A DNA stretch of 64,000 bases, taken from positions 248,001-312,000 of the forward strand of contig CM050665.1 in the NCBI GenBank assembly GCA_027574665.1. Direction: 5' to 3'. The notes beneath the pieces are model-generated. The model was not told where the DNA came from, did not search any database, and worked only from the letters and a program-made list of their open reading frames with translations. A program made the translations under genes and the position numbers. How positions within the stretch are numbered: the first letter of the stretch is position 1; every line of letters starts with the position of its first letter. The stretch is from Rhynochetos jubatus. Lineage: Eukaryota > Chordata > Aves > Eurypygiformes > Rhynochetidae. Positions 47,812-59,720 of the stretch are shown here, in pieces.

Positions 47812-49233
47812 CCCTAACCCTAACCCTAACCCTAGAAGTTGCCGACCGCGGTTTCCGGCCACGGCCCCCCCTGGGTTCTGGCTAGGAAAGCAGGGGAAGG
47901 AGCCATGTCTGTGCAGTGTCGTGCTCCTCTTGGCAGGCCTTTGCAATCCCAATTATCCCTGGAGCTGTGGGCTTTCTGGTTCTCCGGACCCTAACCCTAA
48001 CCCTAACCCTAGAAGTTGCCGACCGCGGTTTCTGGCCACAGCCCCCCCTGGGTTCTGGCTAGGAAACCGGGGGAAGGAGCCATGTCGGTGCAGTGTCGTG
48101 CTCCTCTTGGCAGGCCTTTGCAATCCCAATTATCCCTGGAGCTGTGGGCTTTCTGGTTCTCCGGACCCTAACCCTAACCCTAACCCTAGAATTTGCCGAC
48201 CACGGTTTCCGGCCACGGCCCCCCCTGGGTTCTGGCTAGGAAAGCTGGGGAAGGAGCCATGTCTGTGCAGTGTCGTGCTCCTCTTGGCAGGCCTTTGCAA
48301 TCCCAATTATCCCTGGAGCTGTGGGCTTTCTGGTTCTCCGGACCATAACCCTAACCCTAACCCTAGAAGTTGCTGACCGCGGTTTCCGGCCATGGCCCCC
48401 CCTGGGTTCTGGCTAGGAAAGCAGGGGAAGGAGCCATGTCGGTGCAGTGTCGTGCTCCTCTTGGCAGGCCTTTGCAATCCCAATTATCCCTGGAGCTGTG
48501 GGCTTTCTGGTTCTCCGGACCCTAACCCTAACCCTAACCCTAGAAGTTGCCGACCGTGGTTTCCGTCCACGGCCCCCCCCGGGTTCTGGCTAGGAAAGCA
48601 GGGGAAGGAGCCATGTCTGTGCAGTGTCGTGCTCCTCTTGGCAGGCCTTTGCAATCCCAATCATCCCTGGAGCTGTGGGCTATCTGGTTCTCCGGACCCT
48701 AACCCTAACCCTAACCCTAACCCTAGAAGTTGCCGACCGCGGTTTCTGGCCACGGCCCCCCCTGGGTTCTGGCTAGGAAAGCTGGGGAAGGAGCCATGTC
48801 TGTGCAGTGTCGTGCTCCTCTTGGCAGGCCTTTGCAATCCCAATTATCCCTGGAGCTGTGGGCTTTCTGGTTCTCCGGACCCTAACCCTAACCCTAACCC
48901 TAGAAGTTGCTGACCGTGGATTCCGGCCACGGCCCCCCCTGGGTTCTGGCTAGGAAAGCAGGGGAAGGAGCCATATCTGTGCACTGTTGTGCTCCTCTTG
49001 GCAGGCCTTTGCAATCCCAATTATCCCTGGAGCTGTGGGCTTTCTGGTTCTCTGGACCCTAACCCTAACCCTAACCCTAGAAGTTGCCGACCGCGGTTTC
49101 CGGCCACGGCCCCCCCGGGTTTCTGGCTAGGAAAGCAGGGGAAGGAGCCATGTCTGTGCAGTGTCGTGCTCCTCTTGGCAGGCCTTTGCAATCCCAATTA
49201 TCCCTGGAGCTGTGGGCTTTCTGGTTCTCCGGA
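47812..49233 (+). repeat. 1.42-kb block, copy 2 of a 3,021-bp-spaced repeat
   Basis: Matches 44,791-46,212 with small changes, for example GCACTGTTG near 48,981. The order diverges after about 49,233, where a GTTGCTGACC unit follows. Confidence 0.87.
48697..48726 (+). repeat. Extended telomeric core (183-bp monomer 8)
   Basis: Haplotype A, the +3,021-bp counterpart of the core at 45,676. Confidence 0.95.
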
Positions 49234-49764
49234 CCCTAACCCTAACCCTAACCCTAGAAGTTGCTGACCGCGGTTTCCGGCCACGGCCCCCCCGGGGTTC
49301 TGGCTAGGAAAGCAGGGGAAGGAGCCATGTCTGTGCAGTGTCGTGCTCCTCTTGGCAGGCCTTTGCAATCCCAATTATCCGTGGAGCTGTGGGCTTTCTG
49401 GTTCTCCGGACCCTAACCCTAACCCTAACCCTAGAAGTTGCCGACCGCGTTTTCCGGCCACGGCCCACCCCGGGTTCTGGCTAGGAAAGCAGGGGAAGGA
49501 GCCATGTCTGTGCAGTGTCGTGCTCCTCTTGGCAGGCCTTTGCAATCCCAATTATCCCTGGAGCTGTGGGCTTTCTGGTTCTCCGGACCCTAACCCTAAC
49601 CCTAACCCTAGAAGTTGCCGACCGCGGTTTCCGGCCACGGCCCCCCCTGGGTTCTGGCTAGGAAAGCAGGGGAAGGAGCCATGTCTGTGCAGTGTCGTGC
49701 TCCTCTTGGCAGGCCTTTGCAATCCCAATTATCCCTGGAGCTGTGGGCTATCTGGTTCTCCGGA

Positions 49765-49794
49765 CCCTAACCCTAACCCTAACCCTAACCCTAG
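49765..49794 (+). repeat. Extended telomeric core (183-bp monomer 9)
   Basis: Haplotype A (CTATCTGG) with the normal ATTATCCC upstream, unlike the ATCAT form at 45,676. Confidence 0.95.
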
Positions 49795-51185
49795 AAGTTG
49801 CCGACCGCGGTTTCCGGCCACGGCCCCCCCCGGGTTCTGGCTAGGAAAGCAGGGGAAGGAGCCATGTCTGTGCAGTGTCGTGCTCCTCTTGGCAGGCCTT
49901 TGCAATCCCAATTATCCCTGGAGCTGTGGGCTTTCTGGTTCTCCGGACCCTAACCCTAACCCTAACCCTAGAAGTTGCCGACCGTGGTTTCCGGCCACGG
50001 CCCCCCCCGGGTTCTGGCTAGGAAAGCAGGGGAAGGAGCCATGTCTGTGCAGTGTCGTGCTCCTCTTGGCAGGCCTTTGCAATCCCAATTATCCCTGGAG
50101 CTGTGGGCTTTCTGGTTCTCCGGACCCTAACCCTAACCCTAACCCTAGAAGTTGCTGACCGCGGTTTCCGGCCACGGCCCCCCCTGGGTTCTGGCTAGGA
50201 AAGCTGGGGAAGGAGCCATGTCTGTGCAGTGTCGTGCTCCTCTTGGCAGGCCTTTGCAATCCCAATTATCCCTGGAGCTGTGGGCTTTCTGGTTCTCCGG
50301 ACCCTAACCCTAACCCTAACCCTAGAAGTTGCCGACCGCGGTTTTCGGCCACGGCCCCCCCGGGTTCTGGCTAGGAAAGCTGGGGAAGGAGCCATGTCGG
50401 TACAGTGTCGTGCTCCTCTTGGCAGGCCTTTGCAATCCCAATTATCCCTGGAGCTGTGGGCTTTCTGGTTCTCCGGACCCTAACCCTAACCCTAACCCTA
50501 GAAGTTGCCGACCGCGGTTTCCGGCCACGGCCCCCCCTGGGTTCTGGCTAGGAAAGCAGGGGAAGGAGCCATGTCTGTGCAGTGTCGTGCTCCTCTTGGC
50601 AGGCCTTTGCAATCCCAATTATCCCTGGAGCTGTGGGCTTTCTGGTTCTCCGGACCCTAACCCTAACCCTAACCCTAGAAGTTGCCGACCGCGGTTTCCG
50701 GCCACGGCCCCCCCCGGGTTCTGGCTAGGAAAGCTGGGGAAGGAGCCATGTCTGTGCAGTGTCGTGCTCCTCTTGGCAGGCCTTTGCAATCCCAATTATC
50801 CCTGGAGCTGTGGGCTTTCTGGTTCTCCGGACCCTAACCCTAACCCTAACCCTAGAAGTTGCCGACCGCGGTTTCCAGCCACGGCCCCCCCCGGGCTCTG
50901 GCTAGGAAAGCTGGGGAAGGAGCCATGTCTGTGCAGTGTCGTGCTCCTCTTGGCAGGCCTTTGCAATCCCAATTATCCCTGGAGCTGTGGGCTTTCTGGT
51001 TCTCCGGACCCTAACCCTAACCCTAACCCTAGAAGTTGCCGACCGCGGTTTCCGGCCACGGCCCCCCCTGGGTTCTGGCTAGGAAAGCAGGGGAAGGAGC
51101 CATGTCTGTGCAGTGTCGTGCTCCTATTGGCAGGCCTTTGCAATCCCAATTATCCCTGGAGCTGTGGGCTATCTGGTTCTCCGGA

Positions 51186-51215
51186 CCCTAACCCTAACCC
51201 TAACCCTAACCCTAG
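51186..51215 (+). repeat. Extended telomeric core (183-bp monomer 10)
   Basis: Haplotype A. The preceding unit carries the private CTCCTATTGG near 51,126. Confidence 0.95.
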
Positions 51216-53843
51216 AAGTTGCCGACCGCGGTTTCCGGCCACGGCCCCCCCGGGGTTCTGGCTAGGAAAGCAGGGGAAGGAGCCATGTCTGTGCAGTGTC
51301 GTGCTCCTCTTGGCAGGCCTTTGCAATCCCAATTATCCCTGGAGCTGTGGGCTTTCTGGTTCTCCGGACCCTAACCCTAACCCTAACCCTAGAAGTTGCT
51401 GACCGCGGTTTCCGGCCACGGCCCCCCCTGGGTTCTGGCTAGGAAAGCTGGGGAAGGAGCCATGTCTGTGCAGTGTCGTGCTCCTCTTGGCAGGCCTTTG
51501 CAATCCCAATTATCCCTGGAGCTGTGGGCTTTCTGGTTCTCCGGACCCTAACCCTAACCCTAACCCTAGAAGTTGCCGACCGCGGTTTTCGGCCACGGCC
51601 CCCCCGGGTTCTGGCTAGGGAAGCTGGGGAAGGAGCCATGTCGGAGCAGTGTCGTGCTCCTCTTGGCAGGCCTTTGCAATCCCAATTATCCCTGGAGCTG
51701 TGGGCTTTCTGGTTCTCCGGACCCTAACCCTAACCCTAACCCTAGAAGTTGCCGACCGCAGTTTCCGGCCACGGCCCCCCCTAGGTTCTGGCTAGGAAAG
51801 CAGGGGAAGGAGCCATGTCTGTGCAGTGTCGTGCTCCTCTTGGCAGGCCTTTGCAATCCCAATTATCCCTGGAGCTGTGGGCTTTCTGGTTCTCCGGACC
51901 CTAACCCTAACCCTAACCCTAGAAGTTGCCGACCGTGGTTTCCGGCCACGGCCCCCCCTGGGTTCTGGCTAGGAAAGCTGGGGAAGGAGCCATGTCTGTG
52001 CAGTGTCGTGCTCCTCTTGGCAGGCCTTTGCAATCCCAATTATCCCTGGAGCTGTGGGCTTTCTGGTTCTCCGGACCCTAACCCTAACCCTAACCCTAGA
52101 AGTTGCCGACCGCGGTTTTCGGCCACGGCCCCCCCGGGTTCTGGCTAGGAAAGCTGGGGAAGGAGCCATGTCGGTACAGTGTCGTGCTCCTCTTGGCAGG
52201 CCTTTGCAATCCCAATTATCCCTGGAGCTGTGGGCTTTCTGGTTCTCCGGACCCTAACCCTAACCCTAACCCTAGAAGTTGCCGACCGCGGTTTCCGGCC
52301 ACGGCCCCCCCTGGGTTCTGGCTAGGAAAGCAGGGGAAGGAGCCATGTCTGTGCAGTGTCGTGCTCCTCTTGGCAGGCCTTTGCAATCCCAATTATCCCT
52401 GGAGCTGTGGGCTTTCTGGTTCTCCGGACCCTAACCCTAACCCTAACCCTAGAAGTTGCCGACCGCGGTTTCCGGCCACGGCCCCCCCCGGGTTCTGGCT
52501 AGGAAAGCTGGGGAAGGAGCCATGTCTGTGCAGTGTCGTGCTCCTCTTGGCAGGCCTTTGCAATCCCAATTATCCCTGGAGCTGTGGGCTTTCTGGTTCT
52601 CCGGACCCTAACCCTAACCCTAACCCTAGAAGTTGCCGACCGCGGTTTCCAGCCACGGCCCCCCCCGGGCTCTGGCTAGGAAAGCTGGGGAAGGAGCCAT
52701 GTCGGTGCAGTGTCGTGCTCCTCTTGGCAGGCCTTTGCAATCCCAATTATCCCTGGAGCTGTGGGCTTTCTGGTTCTCCGGACCCTAACCCTAACCCTAA
52801 CCCTAGAAGTTGCCGACCGCAGTTTCCGGCCACGGCCCCCCCTAGGTTCTGGCTAGGAAAGCAGGGGAAGGAGCCATGTCTGTGCAGTGTCGTGCTCCTC
52901 TTGGCAGGCCTTTGCAATCCCAATTATCCCTGGAGCTGTGGGCTTTCTGGTTCTCCGGACCCTAACCCTAACCCTAACCCTAGAAGTTGCCGACCGCGGT
53001 TTCCGGCCACGGCCCCCCCCGGGTTCTGGCTAGGAAAGCTGGGGAAGGAGCCATGTCTGTGCAGTGTCGTGCTCCTCTTGGCAGGCCTTTGCAATCCCAA
53101 TTATCCCTGGAGCTGTGGGCTTTCTGGTTCTCCGGACCCTAACCCTAACCCTAACCCTAGAAGTTGCCGACCGTGGTTTCCGGCCACGGCCCCCCCCGGG
53201 CTCTGGCTAGGAAAGCTGGGGAAGGAGCCATGTCTGTGCAGTGTCGTGCTCCTCTTGGCAGGCCTTTGCAATCCCAATTATCCCTGGAGCTGTGGGCTTT
53301 CTGGTTCTCCGGACCCTAACCCTAACCCTAACCCTAGAAGTTGCCGACCGCGGTTTCTGGGCATGGCCCCCCCGGGTTCTGGCTAGGAAAGCAGGGGAAG
53401 GAGCCATGTCTGTGCAGTGTCGTGCTCCTCTTGGCAGGCCTTTGCAATCCCAATTATCCCTGGAGCTGTGGGCTTTCTGGTTCTCCGGACCCTAACCCTA
53501 ACCCTAACCCTAGAAGTTGCCGACCGCGGTTTCTGGGCATGGCCCCCCCTGGGTTCTGGCTAGGAAAGCAGGGGAAGGAGCCATGTCTGTGCAGTGTCGT
53601 GCTCCTCTTGGCAGGCCTTTGCAATCCCAATTATCCCTGGAGCTGTGGGCTTTCTGGTTCTCCGGACCCTAACCCTAACCCTAACCCTAGAAGTTGCCGA
53701 CCGCGGTTTCCGGCCACGGCCCCCCCCGGGTTCTGGCTAGGAAAGCTGGGGAAGGAGCCATGTCTGTGCAGTGTCGTGCTCCTCTTGGCAGGCCTTTGCA
53801 ATCCCAATTATCCCTGGAGCTGTGGGCTTTCTGGTTCTCCGGA

Positions 53844-53873
53844 CCCTAACCCTAACCCTAACCCTAACCCTAG
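53844..53873 (+). repeat. Extended telomeric core (183-bp monomer 11)
   Basis: Haplotype B, followed by the GGCCCCTCCGGGG and GGAGAGCAGG spacer seen again at 55,872 and 56,769. Confidence 0.95.
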
Positions 53874-54557
53874 AAGTTGCCGACCGCGGTTTCCGGCCAC
53901 GGCCCCTCCGGGGTTCTGGCTAGGAGAGCAGGGGAAGGAGCCATGTCTGTGCAGTGTCGTGCTCCTCTTGGCAGGCCTTTGCAATCCCAATTATCCCTGG
54001 AGCTGTGGGCTTTCTGGTTCTCCGGACCCTAACCCTAACCCTAACCCTAGAAGTTGCCGACCGCGGTTTCCGGCCACGGCCCCCCCCGGGTTCTGGCTAG
54101 GAAAGCTGGGGAAGGAGCCATGTCTGTGCAGTGTCGTGCTCCTCTTGGCAGGCCTTTGCAATCCCAATTATCCCTGGAGCTGTGGGCTTTCTGGTTCTCC
54201 GGACCCTAACCCTAACCCTAACCCTAGAAGTTGCCGACCGTGGTTTCCGGCCACGGCCCCCCCCGGGCTCTGGCTAGGAAAGCTGGGGAAGGAGCCATGT
54301 CTGTGCAGTGTCGTGCTCCTCTTGGCAGGCCTTTGCAATCCCAATTATCCCTGGAGCTGTGGGCTTTCTGGTTCTCCGGACCCTAACCCTAACCCTAACC
54401 CTAGAAGTTGCCGACCGCGGTTTCCGGCCACGGCCCCCTCTGCGTTCTGGCTAGGAAAGCAGGGGAAGGAGCCATGTCTGTGCAGTGTCGTGCTCCTCTT
54501 GGCAGGCCTTTGCAATCCCAATTATCCCTGGAGCTGTGGGCTATCTGGTTCTCCGGA

Positions 54558-54587
54558 CCCTAACCCTAACCCTAACCCTAACCCTAG
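54558..54587 (+). repeat. Extended telomeric core (183-bp monomer 12)
   Basis: Haplotype A. The preceding monomer has the CCCTCTGCGTTC tract variant. Confidence 0.95.
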
Positions 54588-55094
54588 AAGTTGCCGACCG
54601 CGGTTTCCGGCCACGGCCCCCCCTGGGTTCTGGCTAGGAAAGCAGGGGAAGGAGCCATGTCTGTGCAGTGTCGTGCTCCTCTTGGCAGGCCTTTGCAATC
54701 CCAATTATCCCTGGAGCTGTGGGCTTTCTGGTTCTCCGGACCCTAACCCTAACCCTAACCCTAGAAGTTGCCGACCGCGGTTTCCGGCCACGGCCCCCCC
54801 TGGGTTCTGGCTAGGAAAGCAGGGGAAGGAGCCATGTCTGTGCAGTGTCGTGCTCCTCTTGGCAGGCCTTTGCAATCCCAATTATCCCTGGAGCTGTGGG
54901 CTTTCTGGTTCTCCGGACCCTAACCCTAACCCTAACCCTAGAAGTTGCCGACCGCGGTTTCCGGCCACGGCCCCCCCCGGGTTCTGGCTAGGAAAGCAGG
55001 GGAAGGAGCCATGTCTGTGCAGTGTCGTGCTCCTCTTGGCAGGCCTTTGCAATCCCAATTATCCCTGGAGCTGTGGGCTATCTGGTTCTCCGGA

Positions 55095-55124
55095 CCCTAA
55101 CCCTAACCCTAACCCTAACCCTAG
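55095..55124 (+). repeat. Extended telomeric core (183-bp monomer 13)
   Basis: Haplotype A, first core of 897-bp copy 1. Confidence 0.95.
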
Positions 55125-55808
55125 AAGTTGCCGACCGCGGTTTCCGGCCACGGCCCCCCCGGGGTTCTGGCTAGGAGAGCAGGGGAAGGAGCCATGTCTG
55201 TGCAGTGTCGTGCTCCTCTTGGCAGGCCTTTGCAATCCCAATTATCCCTGGAGCTGTGGGCTTTCTGGTTCTCCGGACCCTAACCCTAACCCTAACCCTA
55301 GAAGTTGCCGACTGCGGTTTCCGGCCACGGCCCCCCCCGGGTTCTGGCTAGGAAAGCAGGGGAAGGAGCCATGTCTGTGCCGTGTCGTGCTCCTCTTGGC
55401 AGGCCTTTGCAATCCCAATTATCCCTGGAGCTGTGGGCTTTCTGGTTCTCCGGACCCTAACCCTAACCCTAACCCTAGAAGTTGCCGACCGCGGTTTCCG
55501 GCCACGGCCCCCCCTGGGTTCTGGCTAGGAAAGCTGGGGAAGGAGCCATGTCTGTGCAGTGTCGTGCTCCTCTTGGCAGGCCTTTGCAATCCCAATTATC
55601 CCTGGAGCTGTGGGCTTTCTGGTTCTCCGGACCCTAACCCTAACCCTAACCCTAGAAGTTGCCGACCGCGGTTTCCGGCCACGGCCCCCCCTGGGTTCTG
55701 GCTAGGAAAGCTGGGGAAGGAGCCATGTCTGTGCAGTGTCGTGCTCCTCTTGGCAGGCCTTTGCAATCCCAATTATCCCTGGAGCTGTGGGCTTTCTGGT
55801 TCTCCGGA

Positions 55809-55838
55809 CCCTAACCCTAACCCTAACCCTAACCCTAG
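55809..55838 (+). repeat. Extended telomeric core (183-bp monomer 14)
   Basis: Haplotype B, last core of 897-bp copy 1, so both haplotypes sit in the same five-mer. Confidence 0.95.
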
Positions 55839-55991
55839 AAGTTGCCGACCGCGGTTTCCGGCCACGGCCCCTCCGGGGTTCTGGCTAGGAGAGCAGGGGA
55901 AGGAGCCATGTCTGTGCAGTGTCGTGCTCCTCTTGGCAGGCCTTTGCAATCCCAATTATCCCTGGAGCTGTGGGCTATCTGGTTCTCCGGA

Positions 55992-56021
55992 CCCTAACCC
56001 TAACCCTAACCCTAACCCTAG
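55992..56021 (+). repeat. Extended telomeric core (183-bp monomer 15)
   Basis: Haplotype A, first core of 897-bp copy 2. It directly follows another 183-bp unit, the only adjacent pair in the window. Confidence 0.95.
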
Positions 56022-56705
56022 AAGTTGCCGACCGCGGTTTCCGGCCACGGCCCCCCCGGGGTTCTGGCTAGGAGAGCAGGGGAAGGAGCCATGTCTGTGC
56101 AGTGTCGTGCTCCTCTTGGCAGGCCTTTGCAATCCCAATTATCCCTGGAGCTGTGGGCTTTCTGGTTCTCCGGACCCTAACCCTAACCCTAACCCTAGAA
56201 GTTGCCGACTGCGGTTTCCGGCCACGGCCCCCCCCGGGTTCTGGCTAGGAAAGCAGGGGAAGGAGCCATGTCTGTGCCGTGTCGTGCTCCTCTTGGCAGG
56301 CCTTTGCAATCCCAATTATCCCTGGAGCTGTGGGCTTTCTGGTTCTCCGGACCCTAACCCTAACCCTAACCCTAGAAGTTGCCGACCGCGGTTTCCGGCC
56401 ACGGCCCCCCCTGGGTTCTGGCTAGGAAAGCTGGGGAAGGAGCCATGTCTGTGCAGTGTCGTGCTCCTCTTGGCAGGCCTTTGCAATCCCAATTATCCCT
56501 GGAGCTGTGGGCTTTCTGGTTCTCCGGACCCTAACCCTAACCCTAACCCTAGAAGTTGCCGACCGCGGTTTCCGGCCACGGCCCCCCCTGGGTTCTGGCT
56601 AGGAAAGCTGGGGAAGGAGCCATGTCTGTGCAGTGTCGTGCTCCTCTTGGCAGGCCTTTGCAATCCCAATTATCCCTGGAGCTGTGGGCTTTCTGGTTCT
56701 CCGGA

Positions 56706-56735
56706 CCCTAACCCTAACCCTAACCCTAACCCTAG
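56706..56735 (+). repeat. Extended telomeric core (183-bp monomer 16)
   Basis: Haplotype B, last core of 897-bp copy 2. Confidence 0.95.
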
Positions 56736-57065
56736 AAGTTGCCGACCGCGGTTTCCGGCCACGGCCCCTCCGGGGTTCTGGCTAGGAGAGCAGGGGAAGG
56801 AGCCATGTCTGTGCAGTGTCGTGCTCCTCTTGGCAGGCCTTTGCAATCCCAATTATCCCTGGAGCTGTGGGCTTTCTGGTTCTCCGGACCCTAACCCTAA
56901 CCCTAACCCTAGAAGTTGCCGACCGCGGTTTCCGGCCACGGCCCCCCCTGGGTTCTGGCTAGGAAAGCTGGGGAAGGAGCCATGTCTGTGCAGTGTCGTG
57001 CTCCTCTTGGCAGGCCTTTGCAATCCCAATTATCCCTGGAGCTGTGGGCTTTCTGGTTCTCCGGA

Positions 57066-57095
57066 CCCTAACCCTAACCCTAACCCTAACCCTAG
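57066..57095 (+). repeat. Extended telomeric core (183-bp monomer 17)
   Basis: Haplotype B, two monomers after the core at 56,706. Confidence 0.95.
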
Positions 57096-58484
57096 AAGTT
57101 GCCGACCGCGGTTTCCGGCCACGGCCCCCCCTGGGTTCTGGCTAGGAAAGCTGGGGAAGGAGCCATGTCTGTGCAGTGTCGTGCTCCTCTTGGCAGGCCT
57201 TTGCAATCCCAATTATCCCTGGAGCTGTGGGCTTTCTGGTTCTCCGGACCCTAACCCTAACCCTAACCCTAGAAGTTGCCGACCGCGGTTTTCGGCCACG
57301 GCCCCCCCGGGTTCTGGCTAGGAAAGCTGGGGAAGGAGCCATGTCGGTGCAGTGTCGTGCTCCTCTTGGCAGGCCTTTGCAATCCCAATTATCCCTGGAG
57401 CTGTGGGCTTTCTGGTTCTCCGGACCCTAACCCTAACCCTAACCCTAGAAGTTGCCGACCGCGGTTTCCGGCCATGGCCCCCCCGGGGTTCTGGCTAGGA
57501 AAGCAGGGGAAGGAGCCATGTCGGTGCAGTGTCGTGCTCCTCTTGGCAGGCCTTTGCAATCCCAATTATCCCTGGAGCTGTGGGCTTTCTGGTTCTCCGG
57601 ACCCTAACCCTAACCCTAACCCTAGAAGTTGCCGACCGTGGTTTCCGACCACGACCCCCCCGGGTTCTGGCTAGGAAAGCAGGGGAAGGAGCCATGTCTG
57701 TGAAGTGTCGTGCTCCTCTTGGCAGGCCTTTGCAATCCCAATTATCCCTGGAGCTGTGGGCTTTCTGGTTCTCCGGACCCTAACCCTAACCCTAACCCTA
57801 GAAGTTGCTGACCGCGGTTTCCGGCCATGGCCCCCCCTGGGTTCTGGCTAGGAAAGCTGGGGAAGGAGCCATGTCTGTGCAGTGTCGTGCTCCTCTTGGC
57901 AGGCCTTTGCAATCCCAATTATCCCTGGAGCTGTGGGCTTTCTGGTTCTCCGGACCCTAACCCTAACCCTAACCCTAGAAGTTGCCGACCGCGGTTTTCG
58001 GCCACGGCCCCCCCGGGTTCTGGCTAGGAAAGCTGGGGAAGGAGCCATGTCGGTGCAGTGTCGTGCTCCTCTTGGCAGGCCTTTGCAATCCCAATTATCC
58101 CTGGAGCTGTGGGCTTTCTGGTTCTCCGGACCCTAACCCTAACCCTAACCCTAGAAGTTGCCGACCGTGGTTTCCGGCCACGGCCCCCCCCGGGTTCTGG
58201 CTAGGAAAGCAGGGGAAGGAGCCATGTCTGTGAAGTGTCGTGCTCCTCTTGGCAGGCCTTTGCAATCCCAATTATCCCTGGAGCTGTGGGCTTTCTGGTT
58301 CTCCGGACCCTAACCCTAACCCTAACCCTAGAAGTTGCTGACAGCGGTTTCCGGCCACGGCCCCCCCTGGGTTCTGGCTAGGAAAGCTGGGGAAGGAGCC
58401 ATGTCTGTGCAGTGTCGTGCTCCTCTTGGCAGGCCTTTGCAATCCCAATTATCCCTGGAGCCGTGGGCTTTCTGGTTCTCCGGA

Positions 58485-59720
58485 CCCTAACCCTAACCCT
58501 AACCCTAGAAGTTGCCGACCGCGGTTTTCGGCCACGGCCCCCCCGGGTTCTGGCTAGGAAAGCTGGGGAAGGAGCCATGTCGGTACAGTGTCGTGCTCCT
58601 CTTGGCAGGCCTTTGCAATCCCAATTATCCCTGGAGCTGTGGGCTTTCTGGTTCTCCGGACCCTAACCCTAACCCTAACCCTAGAAGTTGCCGACCGCGG
58701 TTTCCGGCCACGGCCCCCCCTGGGTTCTGGCTAGGAAAGCAGGGGAAGGAGCCATGTCTGTGCAGTGTCGTGCTCCTCTTGGCAGGCCTTTGCAATCCCA
58801 ATTATCCCTGGAGCTGTGGGCTTTCTGGTTCTCCGGACCCTAACCCTAACCCTAACTCTAGAAGTTGCCGACCGCGGTTTCCGGCCACGGCCCCCCCTGG
58901 GTTCTGGCTAGGAAAGCTGGGGAAGGAGCCATGTCTGTGCAGTGTCGTGCTCCTCTTGGCAGGCCTTTGCAATCCCAATTATCCCTGGAGCTGTGGGCTT
59001 TCTGGTTCTCCGGACCCTAACCCTAACCCTAACCCTAGAAGTTGCCGACCGCGGTTTCCGGCCACGGCCCCCCCGGGGTTCTGGCTAGGAAAGCAGGGGA
59101 AGGAGCCATGTCGGTGCAGTGTCGTGCTCCTCTTGGCAGGCCTTTGCAATCCCAATTATCCCTGGAGCTGTGGGCTTTCTGGTTCTCCGGACCCTAACCC
59201 TAACCCTAACCCTAGAAGTTGCCGACCGTGGTTTCCGGCCACGACCCCCCCGGGTTCTGGCTAGGAAATCAGGGGAAGGAGCCATGTCTGTGCAGTGTTG
59301 TGCTCCTCTTGGCAGGCCTTTGCAATCCCAATTATCCCTGGAGCTGTGGGCTTTCTGGTTCTCCGGACCCTAACCCTAACCCTAACCCTAGAAGTTGCTG
59401 ACCGCGGTTTCCGGCCATGGCCCCCCCTGGGTTCTTGCTAGGAAAGCTGGGGAAGGAGCCATGTCTGTGCAGTGTCGTGCTCCTCTTGGCAGGCCTTTGC
59501 AATCCCAATTATCCCTGGAGCTGTGGGCTTTCTGGTTCTCCGGACCCTAACCCTAACCCTAACCCTAGAAGTTGCCGACCGCGGTTTTCGGCCACGGCCC
59601 CCCCGGGTTCTGGCTAGGAAAGCTGGGGAAGGAGCCATGTCGGTGCAGTGTCGTGCTCCTCTTGGCAGGCCTTTGCAATCCCAATTATCCCTGGAGCTGT
59701 GGGCTTTCTGGTTCTCCGGA
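58485..59720 (+). repeat. 1,236-bp seven-mer, tandem copy 1
   Basis: Seven monomers, three of them 176 bp (7 x 177 - 3). The private core CCCTAACTCTAG at 58,857 recurs at 60,093, and GGGTTCTTGCTAGG near 59,433 recurs near 60,669. Confidence 0.9.

Larger units (their letters stand above)
39400..50300 (+). repeat. Domain III: array with GCTGAC monomers and rising 183-bp units
   Basis: The G-deleted haplotype and the CTGGGCATGG monomers disappear. New markers appear: GTTGCTGACC (CpG to TpG), TTTCTGGCCACAGCC with GGAAACCGGGGG, and GGAAGTAGCCATATCTG at 41,327, 43,280 and 47,369. Six of the twenty 183-bp monomers lie here. Large direct repeats of 1,953 and 3,021 bp spacing make up most of the stretch. 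Confidence 0.8.
55095..55991 (+). repeat. 897-bp five-mer, tandem copy 1
   Basis: Five monomers, two of them 183 bp (5 x 177 + 12). Private pairs confirm the period: GACTGCGG at 55,313 and 56,210, GTGCCGTGTCG at 55,381 and 56,278, and GGCCCCTCCGGGG at 55,872 and 56,769. Confidence 0.92.
55992..56888 (+). repeat. 897-bp five-mer, tandem copy 2
   Basis: Abuts copy 1. I found no difference between the two copies at the marker sites checked, so this is a candidate very recent duplication or an assembly duplication. Confidence 0.92.
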
